Shown: positions 7,257 through 15,109 of the stretch, in pieces
Numbering within the stretch: position 1 is the first letter of the stretch
How the letters are laid out: each line of letters opens with the position of its first letter
From: Arcobacteraceae bacterium
GTDB taxonomy: Bacteria > Campylobacterota > Campylobacteria > Campylobacterales > Arcobacteraceae
Assembly: GCA_023229945.1 (NCBI GenBank)
Contig: JALNYH010000008.1
Span: forward strand, 9,396-73,395
Direction: 5' to 3'
DNA length: 64,000 nt
Translations under genes and position numbers: made by a program
Notes under the pieces: generated by a model
Told to the model about the DNA's origin: nothing
The model's database searches: none
Seen by the model: only the letters and a program-made list of their open reading frames with translations

Positions 7257-10200
7257 TCATATCATCACTACACTAGTCCCATCACCTTTTGGCATAACTC
7301 TAATCTGTAATGGAATCCTCTCTTTTAGTGCTTCCACATGGGATATTACACCTACCATTTTGCCTGAGCTTTGGAGCTGATTTAGTGCATTTAGTGCTAG
7401 TTCTAAGCTATTGCTATCAAGTGTACCAAATCCCTCATCCAAGAAAAGTGAATCTATACTTATCTTTTGACTAGCAAGGGCTGAAAGTCCAAGGGCAAGG
7501 GAAAGGCTTACTATGAAGCTTTCTCCGCCTGAGAGGGTATTGACACCTCTTATGGCGTCTCCTTGGAAGCCATCGCATATTTCTATTTCAAGCAATTTAC
7601 TCGAATCCATACTTCTTTGCAGTTCATATCTAGGACTTAGTATTTGCAGGTGTTTATTTGCTAGATAGATGAGCTGGTCTAGTGTGATACCTTGGGCGAA
7701 TTTGGCAAATTTATCACCACTTGCTGAGCCTATCATATCGTTTAGTTTTACCCACACTTTAAAAGCCTCTTTTTCTTTCTCAAGCTCTTTTATTTTCTCT
7801 TCGTGTTTTTTCAGATTTGAGGCATTTATTTCTAGCTCTTTTTCGATATATCCTATTGATTTTTGGAGTTCGTCTATAGTGGTTTGGAGTTCTTTTAGCT
7901 CATCATTGATACTTTGAAGCTCTCTATCGCTTTTGTTTAATTCTTTTTGCTCTTTGAGTCTTATTTGGGTCTCTGATTTTAGGGTTTGGATTTGGTTGTA
8001 TTTATCTTCTATGGCTTTGCAATTAGCTCCCAAAAGTTCAAATTCATCTTTACTCAAAAGTGCCTTTTCAAACTCCTCTTGTGATATGAAATCATACTCT
8101 TGCAGTGCCTTTGCAAACTTCTCTTTAGACACTTCAAGCAAATAACCATCATCTGATTGTTTTTGTAGGAGTTGTTCTATTTGTTTGGTGAGGGATTCAT
8201 CTTTGGATTTTAGGCTTATTAGCTCATTTTGCAATGTATTAAACTGCTCTCTTATCCTCTCATAGGCTTTTGTGATAGTTTGTTCAAAGATATTTAAATC
8301 TTCTATATCCAAGATACTTTTGCACTTGGTTTGAAGTGCTTTTATCTCATCATTTATCTGTTTTTGCTCTGTTTTTTGCACTTGAATAGAATTAATAATA
8401 TATTTTACTTTTAGCTCATTTTGTTGTTTTTGGTTGAGTTGATTTTGAAGTTGCTCTTTTTTTATAGAGAGTTTATCTTTGTCCTCTCTTATTCGTATGA
8501 GGTCTTTTAGTTGAGATTCAAGGTGTGTTTTTTGTTCTTGCAATGATACTTTACATTCTATCTCCACCTTCAAACTACAGCTCTCAAAAAGCTCTTGTGT
8601 AGATGTTTTGATAAGCTCTAGCTTTTGAATTTCTAAGCTTGATGTTTCTATTTTTGAGTGGAATTTAGCTATGTTTATATCATTTTGTTTGTGTTCACTA
8701 CGCTGTATATCCAAAAGTTGCTCTTGTTCTTTGATAGTAGCTGTGGTTTTGTCTATATCTATACTCAAAGAGTGATTGATATATGGATGCTCTTTTGAGC
8801 CACACAAAAAGCACTCTTGACCTTCTTGAAGTTTGGCTCTATCTTGTTCATAGTTTTTGATAAGAAGTTCTTTTTCTCTCATTTGCTTTAGAATTTCTAG
8901 ATTTTGTTGGATTTGTGATATGAGGTGTGATTTTTCGTTGTTTATTTGGGTTTGGTTTTGTATCTGCTCGTGACACTTGGATATTTGGGTTTGCTCTTTT
9001 GTGATTTCTGATACAACCTTTTCATATTCATCAAATGCTTTTAGAAGCTCTTGCGTTTGTGTTAGTTTGGCTCTTGTATCGTTTTCTTTTGTGGTGATAT
9101 TTTTTGCTTTTTCATCAAGTATTTTGAACTCACCCAGCACATTTTCTAGCTTATCGCTGAGTTTTTTTATCTCATTACTTTGAGCCATCAAGACCACTTC
9201 CAAAGCACTTTCATCATTTGCCAAAGTATTCATATCTATTTGCAAAAGTTGGGCTAGTTCTTCCTTTAGTTTGATTGTTTTTTTGTCTATTTCTAGGTTT
9301 GACACCACTTTCGCCTCAATTTGCGTTTGCAAAACCCTAAGTTCTTTTATCATTTGAGTGTTTTGGTCAAATTGAAGTTTTTGTTTTTGAAATAGCTCTT
9401 TAGTATTTTCTAGCTCTATGGATTTGCTATTGAAGGATTGTTTTAGAGTTTCTTGCTCTTTTTGCAAAGATTCGAGCTTTTGAGTTTGTTGCTGTATGGT
9501 TTGAGTTAGGATTGTTTTTTCTTGATAAATTGGGTGGATTCTCAAAGCTTTATTTGCAAGTTCTAGTTTTTTGAACTCTTCTTTTTTTGCCTCTTTTTCT
9601 TGGGCTTTTTGCTCAAACTCCAACGAATATCTTATATTATCAGCTTCTAGTTTTTCTAAGTTTTCTTTCCAAGAAGCTATTTGTTTTAGTTCTTTTTCTT
9701 TTGTATCAAGAGAAAGTTTTTGGGCTTTTGAACTCTCTAAAACCAAAGTTTTTTCTTCCACTTCCTCATGCGTCATCAGCTCTATAGCCCCCAAAGAAGT
9801 ACTTTTCAATTCTATCTCTTTTTTCTTTGTGGAGTATGTTTCATATATTTCTTGTGAGATTTGCTTGTAGATATGTGTTCCTGTGATTTTTTCTAGTAAA
9901 GTTGAGCGTTCATTTTCTTTTGCTTTCAAAAAAGCATCAAAACTTCCTTGAGCCAACATCATAGATTGTATAAATCTATCAAAATCAAGCCCAGATAACT
10001 CTTCTATATATTTTGGCACTTTGGAAAGATAAGATTCCAAAACCTTTCCTGATGACACTTCACATATTTCCATCTTAGCACTTTGGAAAGCTCCATCAGC
10101 ACTTTTTCTAGCTCTTCTCACACTCCAAGAGCTTCTATAAACCTTACATTTGACCTCAAACTCCACTTCACACATACACTCACCCGTATGTCTGCTCATA

Positions 10201-10397
10201 AGTTCATTTGGGTTTGTAAGTCTTGGAGTTCTTGCATACATAGCACATGTAATTATGTCTAAAATTGTACTTTTCCCAGCTCCTGTGGGTCCAGTGATAG
10301 CGAACAACGACTCATCTTTGAGAAACTTTTCAAAGTCTATTTCAAACTCACCTTTTAGTGAGTTGATATTGAGTGATTTTATCTTGAGTATTTTCAT
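7257..10397 (-). CDS. sbcC: DNA double-strand break repair ATPase SbcC
   Basis: A 1046-residue SMC/Rad50-like protein that with SbcD forms an ATP-driven nuclease cutting hairpins and protein-blocked DNA ends. Visible in order: Walker A GPTGAGKS (36-43), a long coiled coil, the Rad50-type zinc hook CFLC (~527-530), the second coiled coil, the ABC signature LSGGES (~955) and Walker B SLFLDEGFGTLD (~982). Length and order are normal for SbcC. Its ATG overlaps the stop of sbcD by 4 bp, so the two are translationally coupled. SbcC needs no partner beyond SbcD. Imperfect direct repeats lie outside both ends of the pair. Confidence 0.97.
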   Translation of the reverse strand: MKILKIKSLNINSLKGEFEIDFEKFLKDESLFAITGPTGAGKSTILDIITCAMYARTPRLTNPNELMSRHTGECMCEVEFEVKCKVYRSSWSVRRARKSADGAFQSAKMEICEVSSGKVLESYLSKVPKYIEELSGLDFDRFIQSMMLAQGSFDAFLKAKENERSTLLEKITGTHIYKQISQEIYETYSTKKKEIELKSTSLGAIELMTHEEVEEKTLVLESSKAQKLSLDTKEKELKQIASWKENLEKLEADNIRYSLEFEQKAQEKEAKKEEFKKLELANKALRIHPIYQEKTILTQTIQQQTQKLESLQKEQETLKQSFNSKSIELENTKELFQKQKLQFDQNTQMIKELRVLQTQIEAKVVSNLEIDKKTIKLKEELAQLLQIDMNTLANDESALEVVLMAQSNEIKKLSDKLENVLGEFKILDEKAKNITTKENDTRAKLTQTQELLKAFDEYEKVVSEITKEQTQISKCHEQIQNQTQINNEKSHLISQIQQNLEILKQMREKELLIKNYEQDRAKLQEGQECFLCGSKEHPYINHSLSIDIDKTTATIKEQEQLLDIQRSEHKQNDINIAKFHSKIETSSLEIQKLELIKTSTQELFESCSLKVEIECKVSLQEQKTHLESQLKDLIRIREDKDKLSIKKEQLQNQLNQKQQNELKVKYIINSIQVQKTEQKQINDEIKALQTKCKSILDIEDLNIFEQTITKAYERIREQFNTLQNELISLKSKDESLTKQIEQLLQKQSDDGYLLEVSKEKFAKALQEYDFISQEEFEKALLSKDEFELLGANCKAIEDKYNQIQTLKSETQIRLKEQKELNKSDRELQSINDELKELQTTIDELQKSIGYIEKELEINASNLKKHEEKIKELEKEKEAFKVWVKLNDMIGSASGDKFAKFAQGITLDQLIYLANKHLQILSPRYELQRSMDSSKLLEIEICDGFQGDAIRGVNTLSGGESFIVSLSLALGLSALASQKISIDSLFLDEGFGTLDSNSLELALNALNQLQSSGKMVGVISHVEALKERIPLQIRVMPKGDGTSVVMI

Positions 10398-11581
10398 AAA
10401 GCACTCACTTTTGAGACTATTTGTTTGAAATTCATTGCAAGCTCTTTTTCAAACTCTTTGTCTTCTATCTCTTCAAGAGCCAATCTTCGCTCAAACACCT
10501 GCTCGACACTTAACTCATCCAAACTTATCACTTTCAAATCATAAGATTTCAGCTGTTTTTCACTTTTTTCTATTTTGACCGCAAGGAGAATAAGCTCAAG
10601 ATTGGATGCCAAATCTCTTATTTCAGTATTGGCAAACATCGGATTATCATCTTTTATATGGACTTCTATCCAAGAGGTTTTGTCTTCTATGTTTTTTAGC
10701 TCTTTTATAATAGTCGCCAAATCACCTTTTATGACTATAAGCTGCCTTTTTTGTGGGATTTGTAGTTCTTGGACTTCTATATTTTTATCTTCAAAAGTGA
10801 CCAAATTTACTTTTTGAGTATTTTTGGATTCAGCAAAACTCAGCGGTATTGGAGAGCCTGAATATCGCACATGATTAGTTCCTACTATTTGGTTAATATG
10901 AAGATGCCCCAATGCCACATAATCAAACATCCCACCCAAATAATCCCCACCAATATCAAGCGTACCACCAATATAAATATCCCTTTCACTTTCACTACTT
11001 CGACTTCCAACTGTTGTGAGGTGTCCCATAGCTATTATTGGGATTTCTTTGTCACCTTTGATTTCCAGAGCTTTTTTGTAGGCATTTTCATAGTAGGCTT
11101 TTATGCCATTATTTGCTACTTTTTCTCTTTCACTTATAGTTTGACCACCCAAAGACTCCCTTATCACGCTATCTCTCAAAAAAGGCACAGCACAAATTAT
11201 AGATTTTAGTTCATTGTTTTGACTTATTGGAATAACGATATTTTCATCCTCATCACCACTTGTAATCACATGGATATTGAGTGCATACAAAAGTTGTTTT
11301 GGAGCTTTTAGGGTAGATATAGAGTCGTGATTACCTGCTGTTATGATGATATGAAGATTTGGAATATTTGAAAGTTTTGTGAGAAGATTATAATAAAGTT
11401 CCAATGCATAATTTGGAGGAGTTCCTGTATCAAAAATATCTCCAGAAACTACTAGTACATCCACATCCTCAGACGATACCACACCATAAAGCCAATCAAA
11501 AAAATACGAGTGCTCCTCTTCCCTACTCTTCCCCATAAAATTCTGACCCAAATGCCAATCCGATGTATGCAAAATCCTCAT
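10394..11581 (-). CDS. sbcD: DNA repair nuclease SbcD
   Basis: A 395-residue metallophosphoesterase of the Mre11/SbcD family, the nuclease partner of SbcC. The metal-binding motifs are all present: DWHLG (residues 8-12), SGDIFDTG, AGNHDS, GHLTT and GHLH. The C-terminal half would form the capping domain and the SbcC contact. It is first in the sbcDC operon, on the minus strand, with a TATAAT-containing repeat about 50 bp upstream that probably acts as its promoter. No key residue appears to be missing. Confidence 0.97.
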   Translation of the reverse strand: MRILHTSDWHLGQNFMGKSREEEHSYFFDWLYGVVSSEDVDVLVVSGDIFDTGTPPNYALELYYNLLTKLSNIPNLHIIITAGNHDSISTLKAPKQLLYALNIHVITSGDEDENIVIPISQNNELKSIICAVPFLRDSVIRESLGGQTISEREKVANNGIKAYYENAYKKALEIKGDKEIPIIAMGHLTTVGSRSSESERDIYIGGTLDIGGDYLGGMFDYVALGHLHINQIVGTNHVRYSGSPIPLSFAESKNTQKVNLVTFEDKNIEVQELQIPQKRQLIVIKGDLATIIKELKNIEDKTSWIEVHIKDDNPMFANTEIRDLASNLELILLAVKIEKSEKQLKSYDLKVISLDELSVEQVFERRLALEEIEDKEFEKELAMNFKQIVSKVSAL

Positions 11582-11612
11582 ATAATCCCTTGCTATGTTG
11601 TTGTTTCTAATG

Positions 11613-11643
11613 TATCATAAAAATGATTATAATAAAATTAAAA
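11613..11643. repeat. 31-bp promoter-like repeat, copy upstream of sbcD
   Basis: This is the second copy of the element at the helicase start (6791-6821), with 29 of 31 positions identical. On the minus strand it offers a TATAAT -10 about 50 bp before the sbcD ATG. Confidence 0.6.
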
Positions 11644-11764
11644 TCGATTTGAAACCATAGATTGTAGAGGGTGATGATTACCAAATCTTATGGAAAGCAT
11701 TTTTGTGAGTTAATCTGGTGTTTTATAAGAGAATAAAGCAAGCTTATAAATCTCATCTTTGCAA

Positions 11765-11794
11765 TAAAATAAAGTTAAATTTCACTTTATTTTA
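11765..11794. promoter_or_regulatory. Operator palindrome over the toxin-antitoxin promoter
   Basis: A perfect 11-bp inverted repeat (TAAAATAAAGT / ACTTTATTTTA) with an 8-bp centre ends 3 bp before a TATAAT -10 box at 11797-11802, so it covers the -35 region. Antitoxins of small type II modules commonly repress their own promoter by binding such a palindrome. Confidence 0.6.
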
Positions 11795-11830
11795 GCTATA
11801 ATTTACTCAAGTTTATTATTGGGGTTTATT

Positions 11831-12070
11831 ATGAGAACTTTAGCAGTGCAAGTAAAAGATGCTTATATTCAAGATTTCTTAAATTATGTTCAAGAACATA
11901 GTTCAAATATTACAATAACCAAAGATACAAACTCAATCCTTGACCCTTACTTTTATGAACGCCAAGAAAAATTACATAAAATCAGAAATGATGCAAAAAA
12001 TGGCAATATGAGACTACTAACTCAAGAAGAATCCAACAAAGAAGTTGAATTATTTTTTAAAGAATTATAA
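11831..12070 (+). CDS. Antitoxin of a ParE/RelE-type module
   Basis: A 79-residue protein (MRTLAVQVKDAYIQDFLNYV). The ATG at 11831 is chosen over a TTG 12 bp upstream. The N-terminal segment has the short beta-strand plus helix look of ribbon-helix-helix or Phd-like antitoxins. The C-terminal part is charged and helical (EESNKEVELFFKEL), as in segments that wrap a RelE-fold toxin. The toxin follows 9 bp downstream, and a palindromic operator covers the promoter. It is expected to neutralise the toxin and autoregulate the pair. The exact antitoxin family is not certain. Confidence 0.75.
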   Translation: MRTLAVQVKDAYIQDFLNYVQEHSSNITITKDTNSILDPYFYERQEKLHKIRNDAKNGNMRLLTQEESNKEVELFFKEL

Positions 12071-12079
12071 TATCAATCA

Positions 12080-12361
12080 ATGCTCATACTAAGAACAGAA
12101 GAATATCAAAAAGAATTGTTAGAAATTTTAAAACATATTGCAAACGATAAAATAACTGCAAGTAAAAAATTTCATAAAAATCTAAACAAACAAATAACCA
12201 ATCTAACAAACTTTCCATATAAAAATAGAAAATCAATTTATTTTGAGGACGACAATATAAGAGATATGATATTTAAAAAATATACAATCAACTACGAAAT
12301 TGATTTAAATAAAAATACCATACTTATATTGAGTATCTTCAACAAAAACAAACCAGTGTAA
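12080..12361 (+). CDS. ParE/RelE-superfamily toxin
   Basis: This 93-residue protein has the features of the RelE/ParE fold. It opens with a strand and long helix (YQKELLEILKHIANDKITAS), continues with a second helix (FHKNLNKQITNLTNFP) and a basic strand pair (KNRKSIYFEDDNIRDMIFKK), and ends YTINYEIDLNKNTILILSIF. That last stretch resembles the conserved Y-x-I-x-Y motif of ParE/RelE toxins followed by the final strand. RelE-type members cut mRNA on ribosomes and ParE-type members poison gyrase; which applies cannot be decided by eye. It lies directly downstream of its antitoxin in one operon. Confidence 0.8.
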   Translation: MLILRTEEYQKELLEILKHIANDKITASKKFHKNLNKQITNLTNFPYKNRKSIYFEDDNIRDMIFKKYTINYEIDLNKNTILILSIFNKNKPV

Positions 12362-12372
12362 TTGAAGTAGAA

Positions 12373-13770
12373 TTACTTAATCCCTATTTCCTTGGAAAAA
12401 TAAGGATTACTCATAGCAAACTTACTTAAGATTCTGCTGTAAATTACGCTATTTTCTAGCATATCACCCATCATGATAAAATGTTCTATTTTGTATCTAT
12501 CTTTTAGTTGGCTTAGTATTGATATGACCATATCAGCTAGTGATTCATATACGCTATAAGCTAGATAAATATCTGGGGTGTCTGCTAATTTGAAGCTCAT
12601 AAGAGTGCTTAAAAATGAAGAATAATCCATCCCACCATCAGCGAAATTTGTATCAAGTTTCAATCCACCATTGCCTCTAAAGCCAAGCGATGTATCACTT
12701 ACCTCATCGAAGCTACCATTTTCAATACCAAGTATAATAGCAATAGCTTCAAAGAAATCTTTAGTATCACTTTTATTTAGTTCTTGAGAAATATTTGGGA
12801 ATTTTGATTCAAAATTGGCTAGAAGTTTTGATTTATTTTCATCATTTTTCAAACTCATCATCACACTTTGCAAATCAAAAGGGTAAAATTTGATTATCTC
12901 TTTTGTCTCTTTGCCATCATCAAACAAAAAGCTCATTGGCTCTGTTTTGGATAAGTTTGCCCCTATGGATTTGGTGAAATTTGCCTCTTTTTTTATATTT
13001 AGAAACTTATTTTTTGTATCATTATCATCTAAATTTTCAAGTTGTTTCAGTGGATTTTGCAAAAATGTGATATTTTTTTGGATAACAACTGCTTTGTTTT
13101 GATAGCTATCATCAAAAAACATATATGATACATCACTTTCTTTTGCATTTAGTGCTACAAGTGTACTTTTTATGGTACTTGGTGATTTTATCCAGATGTA
13201 GTTTTTGCCTGTTAGCTCTTTGAGTGTTTCATCTATGATAGTTGCTTTTATAGATGGTTTTTCTATACTAAAAAGTGCCATTTTCTCTTCATCTGTAAGG
13301 ACAAAAAGCTCATCTATTTTTGATGGTACTGTGACAAGTACACTATTTCCTTGGCTGTAATGAGCTGAGAAAATAGTATTGTCTTGTGTTGATACCCCTT
13401 TGTTTGAGTAATGATTGCATATTATAGTATCATCAAGATAACTTTTGCTTGATGGGTTTGTAATCATTCCCAAACATTTCGGACAAAGAGCAATATTATA
13501 ATCATCACTTTCAAAATGTGTCGGAGTGATAGTTAGATTTTCTTGTGTAGTGGTAATTTCTCCCAAAAACAAAGAATATGGAAGATATTTATTGCAAAGA
13601 TTTGAAAACAACTCCAGTTTTTCTTGGTTTGTGTCATCAAGTATCAAAGTGATTGTTTTGCCATCAAAATCGACACTTGCATTTATTTGAGCTTCATTTA
13701 TAATTGATTGTAAAAATCCAGCAAAATAATTATTTGTACTTTTATATTGAATTGTTTGTTTGATTGCCAT
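12373..13770 (-). CDS. hydE: Hydrogenase maturation/assembly protein HydE
   Basis: A 465-residue protein, last gene of hydABCDE. It resembles the Wolinella and Helicobacter HydE protein, which shares features with HypF and is needed for an active uptake hydrogenase. Visible are a partial zinc-finger-like segment (CPKC at 96-99, with only one cysteine, C118, in the second half) and a glycine-rich GFRGNGGLKLDTNF stretch near residue 370, reminiscent of the HypF carbamoyltransferase core. It would act in the cytoplasm during cofactor insertion or assembly. Its start is one base from the end of hydD. The incomplete zinc finger distinguishes it from true HypF. Confidence 0.8.
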   Translation of the reverse strand: MAIKQTIQYKSTNNYFAGFLQSIINEAQINASVDFDGKTITLILDDTNQEKLELFSNLCNKYLPYSLFLGEITTTQENLTITPTHFESDDYNIALCPKCLGMITNPSSKSYLDDTIICNHYSNKGVSTQDNTIFSAHYSQGNSVLVTVPSKIDELFVLTDEEKMALFSIEKPSIKATIIDETLKELTGKNYIWIKSPSTIKSTLVALNAKESDVSYMFFDDSYQNKAVVIQKNITFLQNPLKQLENLDDNDTKNKFLNIKKEANFTKSIGANLSKTEPMSFLFDDGKETKEIIKFYPFDLQSVMMSLKNDENKSKLLANFESKFPNISQELNKSDTKDFFEAIAIILGIENGSFDEVSDTSLGFRGNGGLKLDTNFADGGMDYSSFLSTLMSFKLADTPDIYLAYSVYESLADMVISILSQLKDRYKIEHFIMMGDMLENSVIYSRILSKFAMSNPYFSKEIGIK

Positions 13771-14319
13771 TTATAATTCCCTTAGAAGTTGTGGGGTTGA
13801 ATATATATTTATAATTTCATCTAAATTTGTATATTTATCTTTTTTGGTGTATTGTACACCCATAATATCTAGCTGTTTCAAAGCCGAAGCTATAAATTCG
13901 CCAAATTTTGTACGAATATCAGAAGTTAAGTCAATTTCTACACTTTCTATATCTTTAGGAACAATCCCAACAATATGAACATTTGCCATCTTATCCAAAA
14001 GCGAACATATTTCCAACATCTCTACTATTTCTACTTCATGAGCATTTTGCTTGTAGCTTCCAAGCCCCAAAAGCTCATCTGCTGGAATACTATAAATACT
14101 CCCTGCCTCATCATCCATACTTATTGTATCAATGATTAGTACATTGTCATAATCTTGATAATAAGTCATCAATTGAAACCCAAGTACACCACCATCGACT
14201 AGTGTCACATCGCCATCAAAATCATAGTTCATATCCAAATATCTCTGGGCATAAACTCCAACACCTTCATCTTTAAAAATAATTGTCCCAGCACCTACTA
14301 TAGCAGTGGTTTTTTGCAT
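13771..14319 (-). CDS. hydD: [NiFe]-hydrogenase maturation endopeptidase HydD
   Basis: A 182-residue peptidase of the HyaD/HupD/HycI family that removes the C-terminal extension of the large subunit once the NiFe site is loaded. The nickel-sensing acidic and histidine residues known in the family appear as E18 (GTIIFKDEG), D64 (LIIDT) and H94 (NAHEVE), at nearly the family's usual positions. The substrate is most likely HydB, which carries a 20-residue tail. The second hydrogenase large subunit in the window has no tail and should not need it. It is separated from hydC by 80 bp holding an inverted repeat. Confidence 0.93.
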   Translation of the reverse strand: MQKTTAIVGAGTIIFKDEGVGVYAQRYLDMNYDFDGDVTLVDGGVLGFQLMTYYQDYDNVLIIDTISMDDEAGSIYSIPADELLGLGSYKQNAHEVEIVEMLEICSLLDKMANVHIVGIVPKDIESVEIDLTSDIRTKFGEFIASALKQLDIMGVQYTKKDKYTNLDEIINIYSTPQLLREL

Positions 14320-14346
14320 ACATAACCTTTTTTAGTTTATAGTTTG

Positions 14347-14388
14347 TAGATGGTAGAGTGTAGTAAAAAACCTACCACCTACCATCTA
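14347..14388. repeat. Inverted repeat in the hydC-hydD gap
   Basis: TAGATGGTAG (14347-14356) and CTACCATCTA (14379-14388) form a 10-bp stem in the intergenic space. The 17-bp stretch 14372-14388 recurs with two differences at 34116-34132, between amtB and glnB. It could be a dispersed intergenic repeat or an RNA processing or attenuation hairpin. Confidence 0.5.
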
Positions 14389-14399
14389 GCACCTACAAC

Positions 14400-15098
14400 C
14401 TATTTTTCTTCTTTTACGAACTTATCTCCGCCAACTACAATAGAGATATCACCCTCTTTCCAGAAGATTGTTCTCCATACTTGATAATAAATATGGAACA
14501 TTACCCATACTATTATAGCATACATTGTCATATGGTGAGATATCCTTACATCCATATATGTACCACCAGTTGCCCAAACAGTCCAATCAGTAAATAGATG
14601 AAGCATCCAAGGCCACCAAGCTCCGATAGAACTTAGCCCAGATGCAAGTCCATGAACATATAGCTGGAGTCCAGTAAGAAGCATCCACACAAGCATAAGA
14701 TGAAATACTGTAAAAAATACTATATTGAAACTATCACTATGACTTGAATCAAATCTTTTGACACGATTAAGTGTAATAAGATTTACAAGAACTTCCCAAA
14801 ACTCTTTGATATTTTGTCCATTTGGAATAAGCTTCTTGTACGGTTTTTCAAATCTTGAGAAAAAGTACAAATAAGCTATTATTACACTACTAACATCAAA
14901 TATAATCGCAGCCATAAAGTGAATCCATCTATTCCAAGCCATTACGAAAGTATACGCCGAATCCTCAGCAATCATACTTTGATAATAAGGATGAGCAATA
15001 TAAAGACCCGTAATAACAGCTGCAACCATACAAATTGCTACAACCCAATGATTTATCCTCATAAAGGCTGTCATTCTTTTTATTTTATTGTAAGCCAT
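14400..15098 (-). CDS. hydC: [NiFe]-hydrogenase b-type cytochrome subunit HydC
   Basis: A 232-residue membrane protein with four hydrophobic helices and histidines placed for two b hemes (for example H17 in MRINHWVVA, H60 in RWIHFMAA, and later LHLFTDW and MFHIYY). It anchors HydAB to the periplasmic face of the membrane and passes electrons to menaquinone. The window also encodes menaquinone steps (mqnE and a UbiA-type prenyltransferase). It follows hydB by 11 bp in the same operon. Confidence 0.95.
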   Translation of the reverse strand: MAYNKIKRMTAFMRINHWVVAICMVAAVITGLYIAHPYYQSMIAEDSAYTFVMAWNRWIHFMAAIIFDVSSVIIAYLYFFSRFEKPYKKLIPNGQNIKEFWEVLVNLITLNRVKRFDSSHSDSFNIVFFTVFHLMLVWMLLTGLQLYVHGLASGLSSIGAWWPWMLHLFTDWTVWATGGTYMDVRISHHMTMYAIIVWVMFHIYYQVWRTIFWKEGDISIVVGGDKFVKEEK

Positions 15099-15109
15099 TT
15101 TGTACCCCT

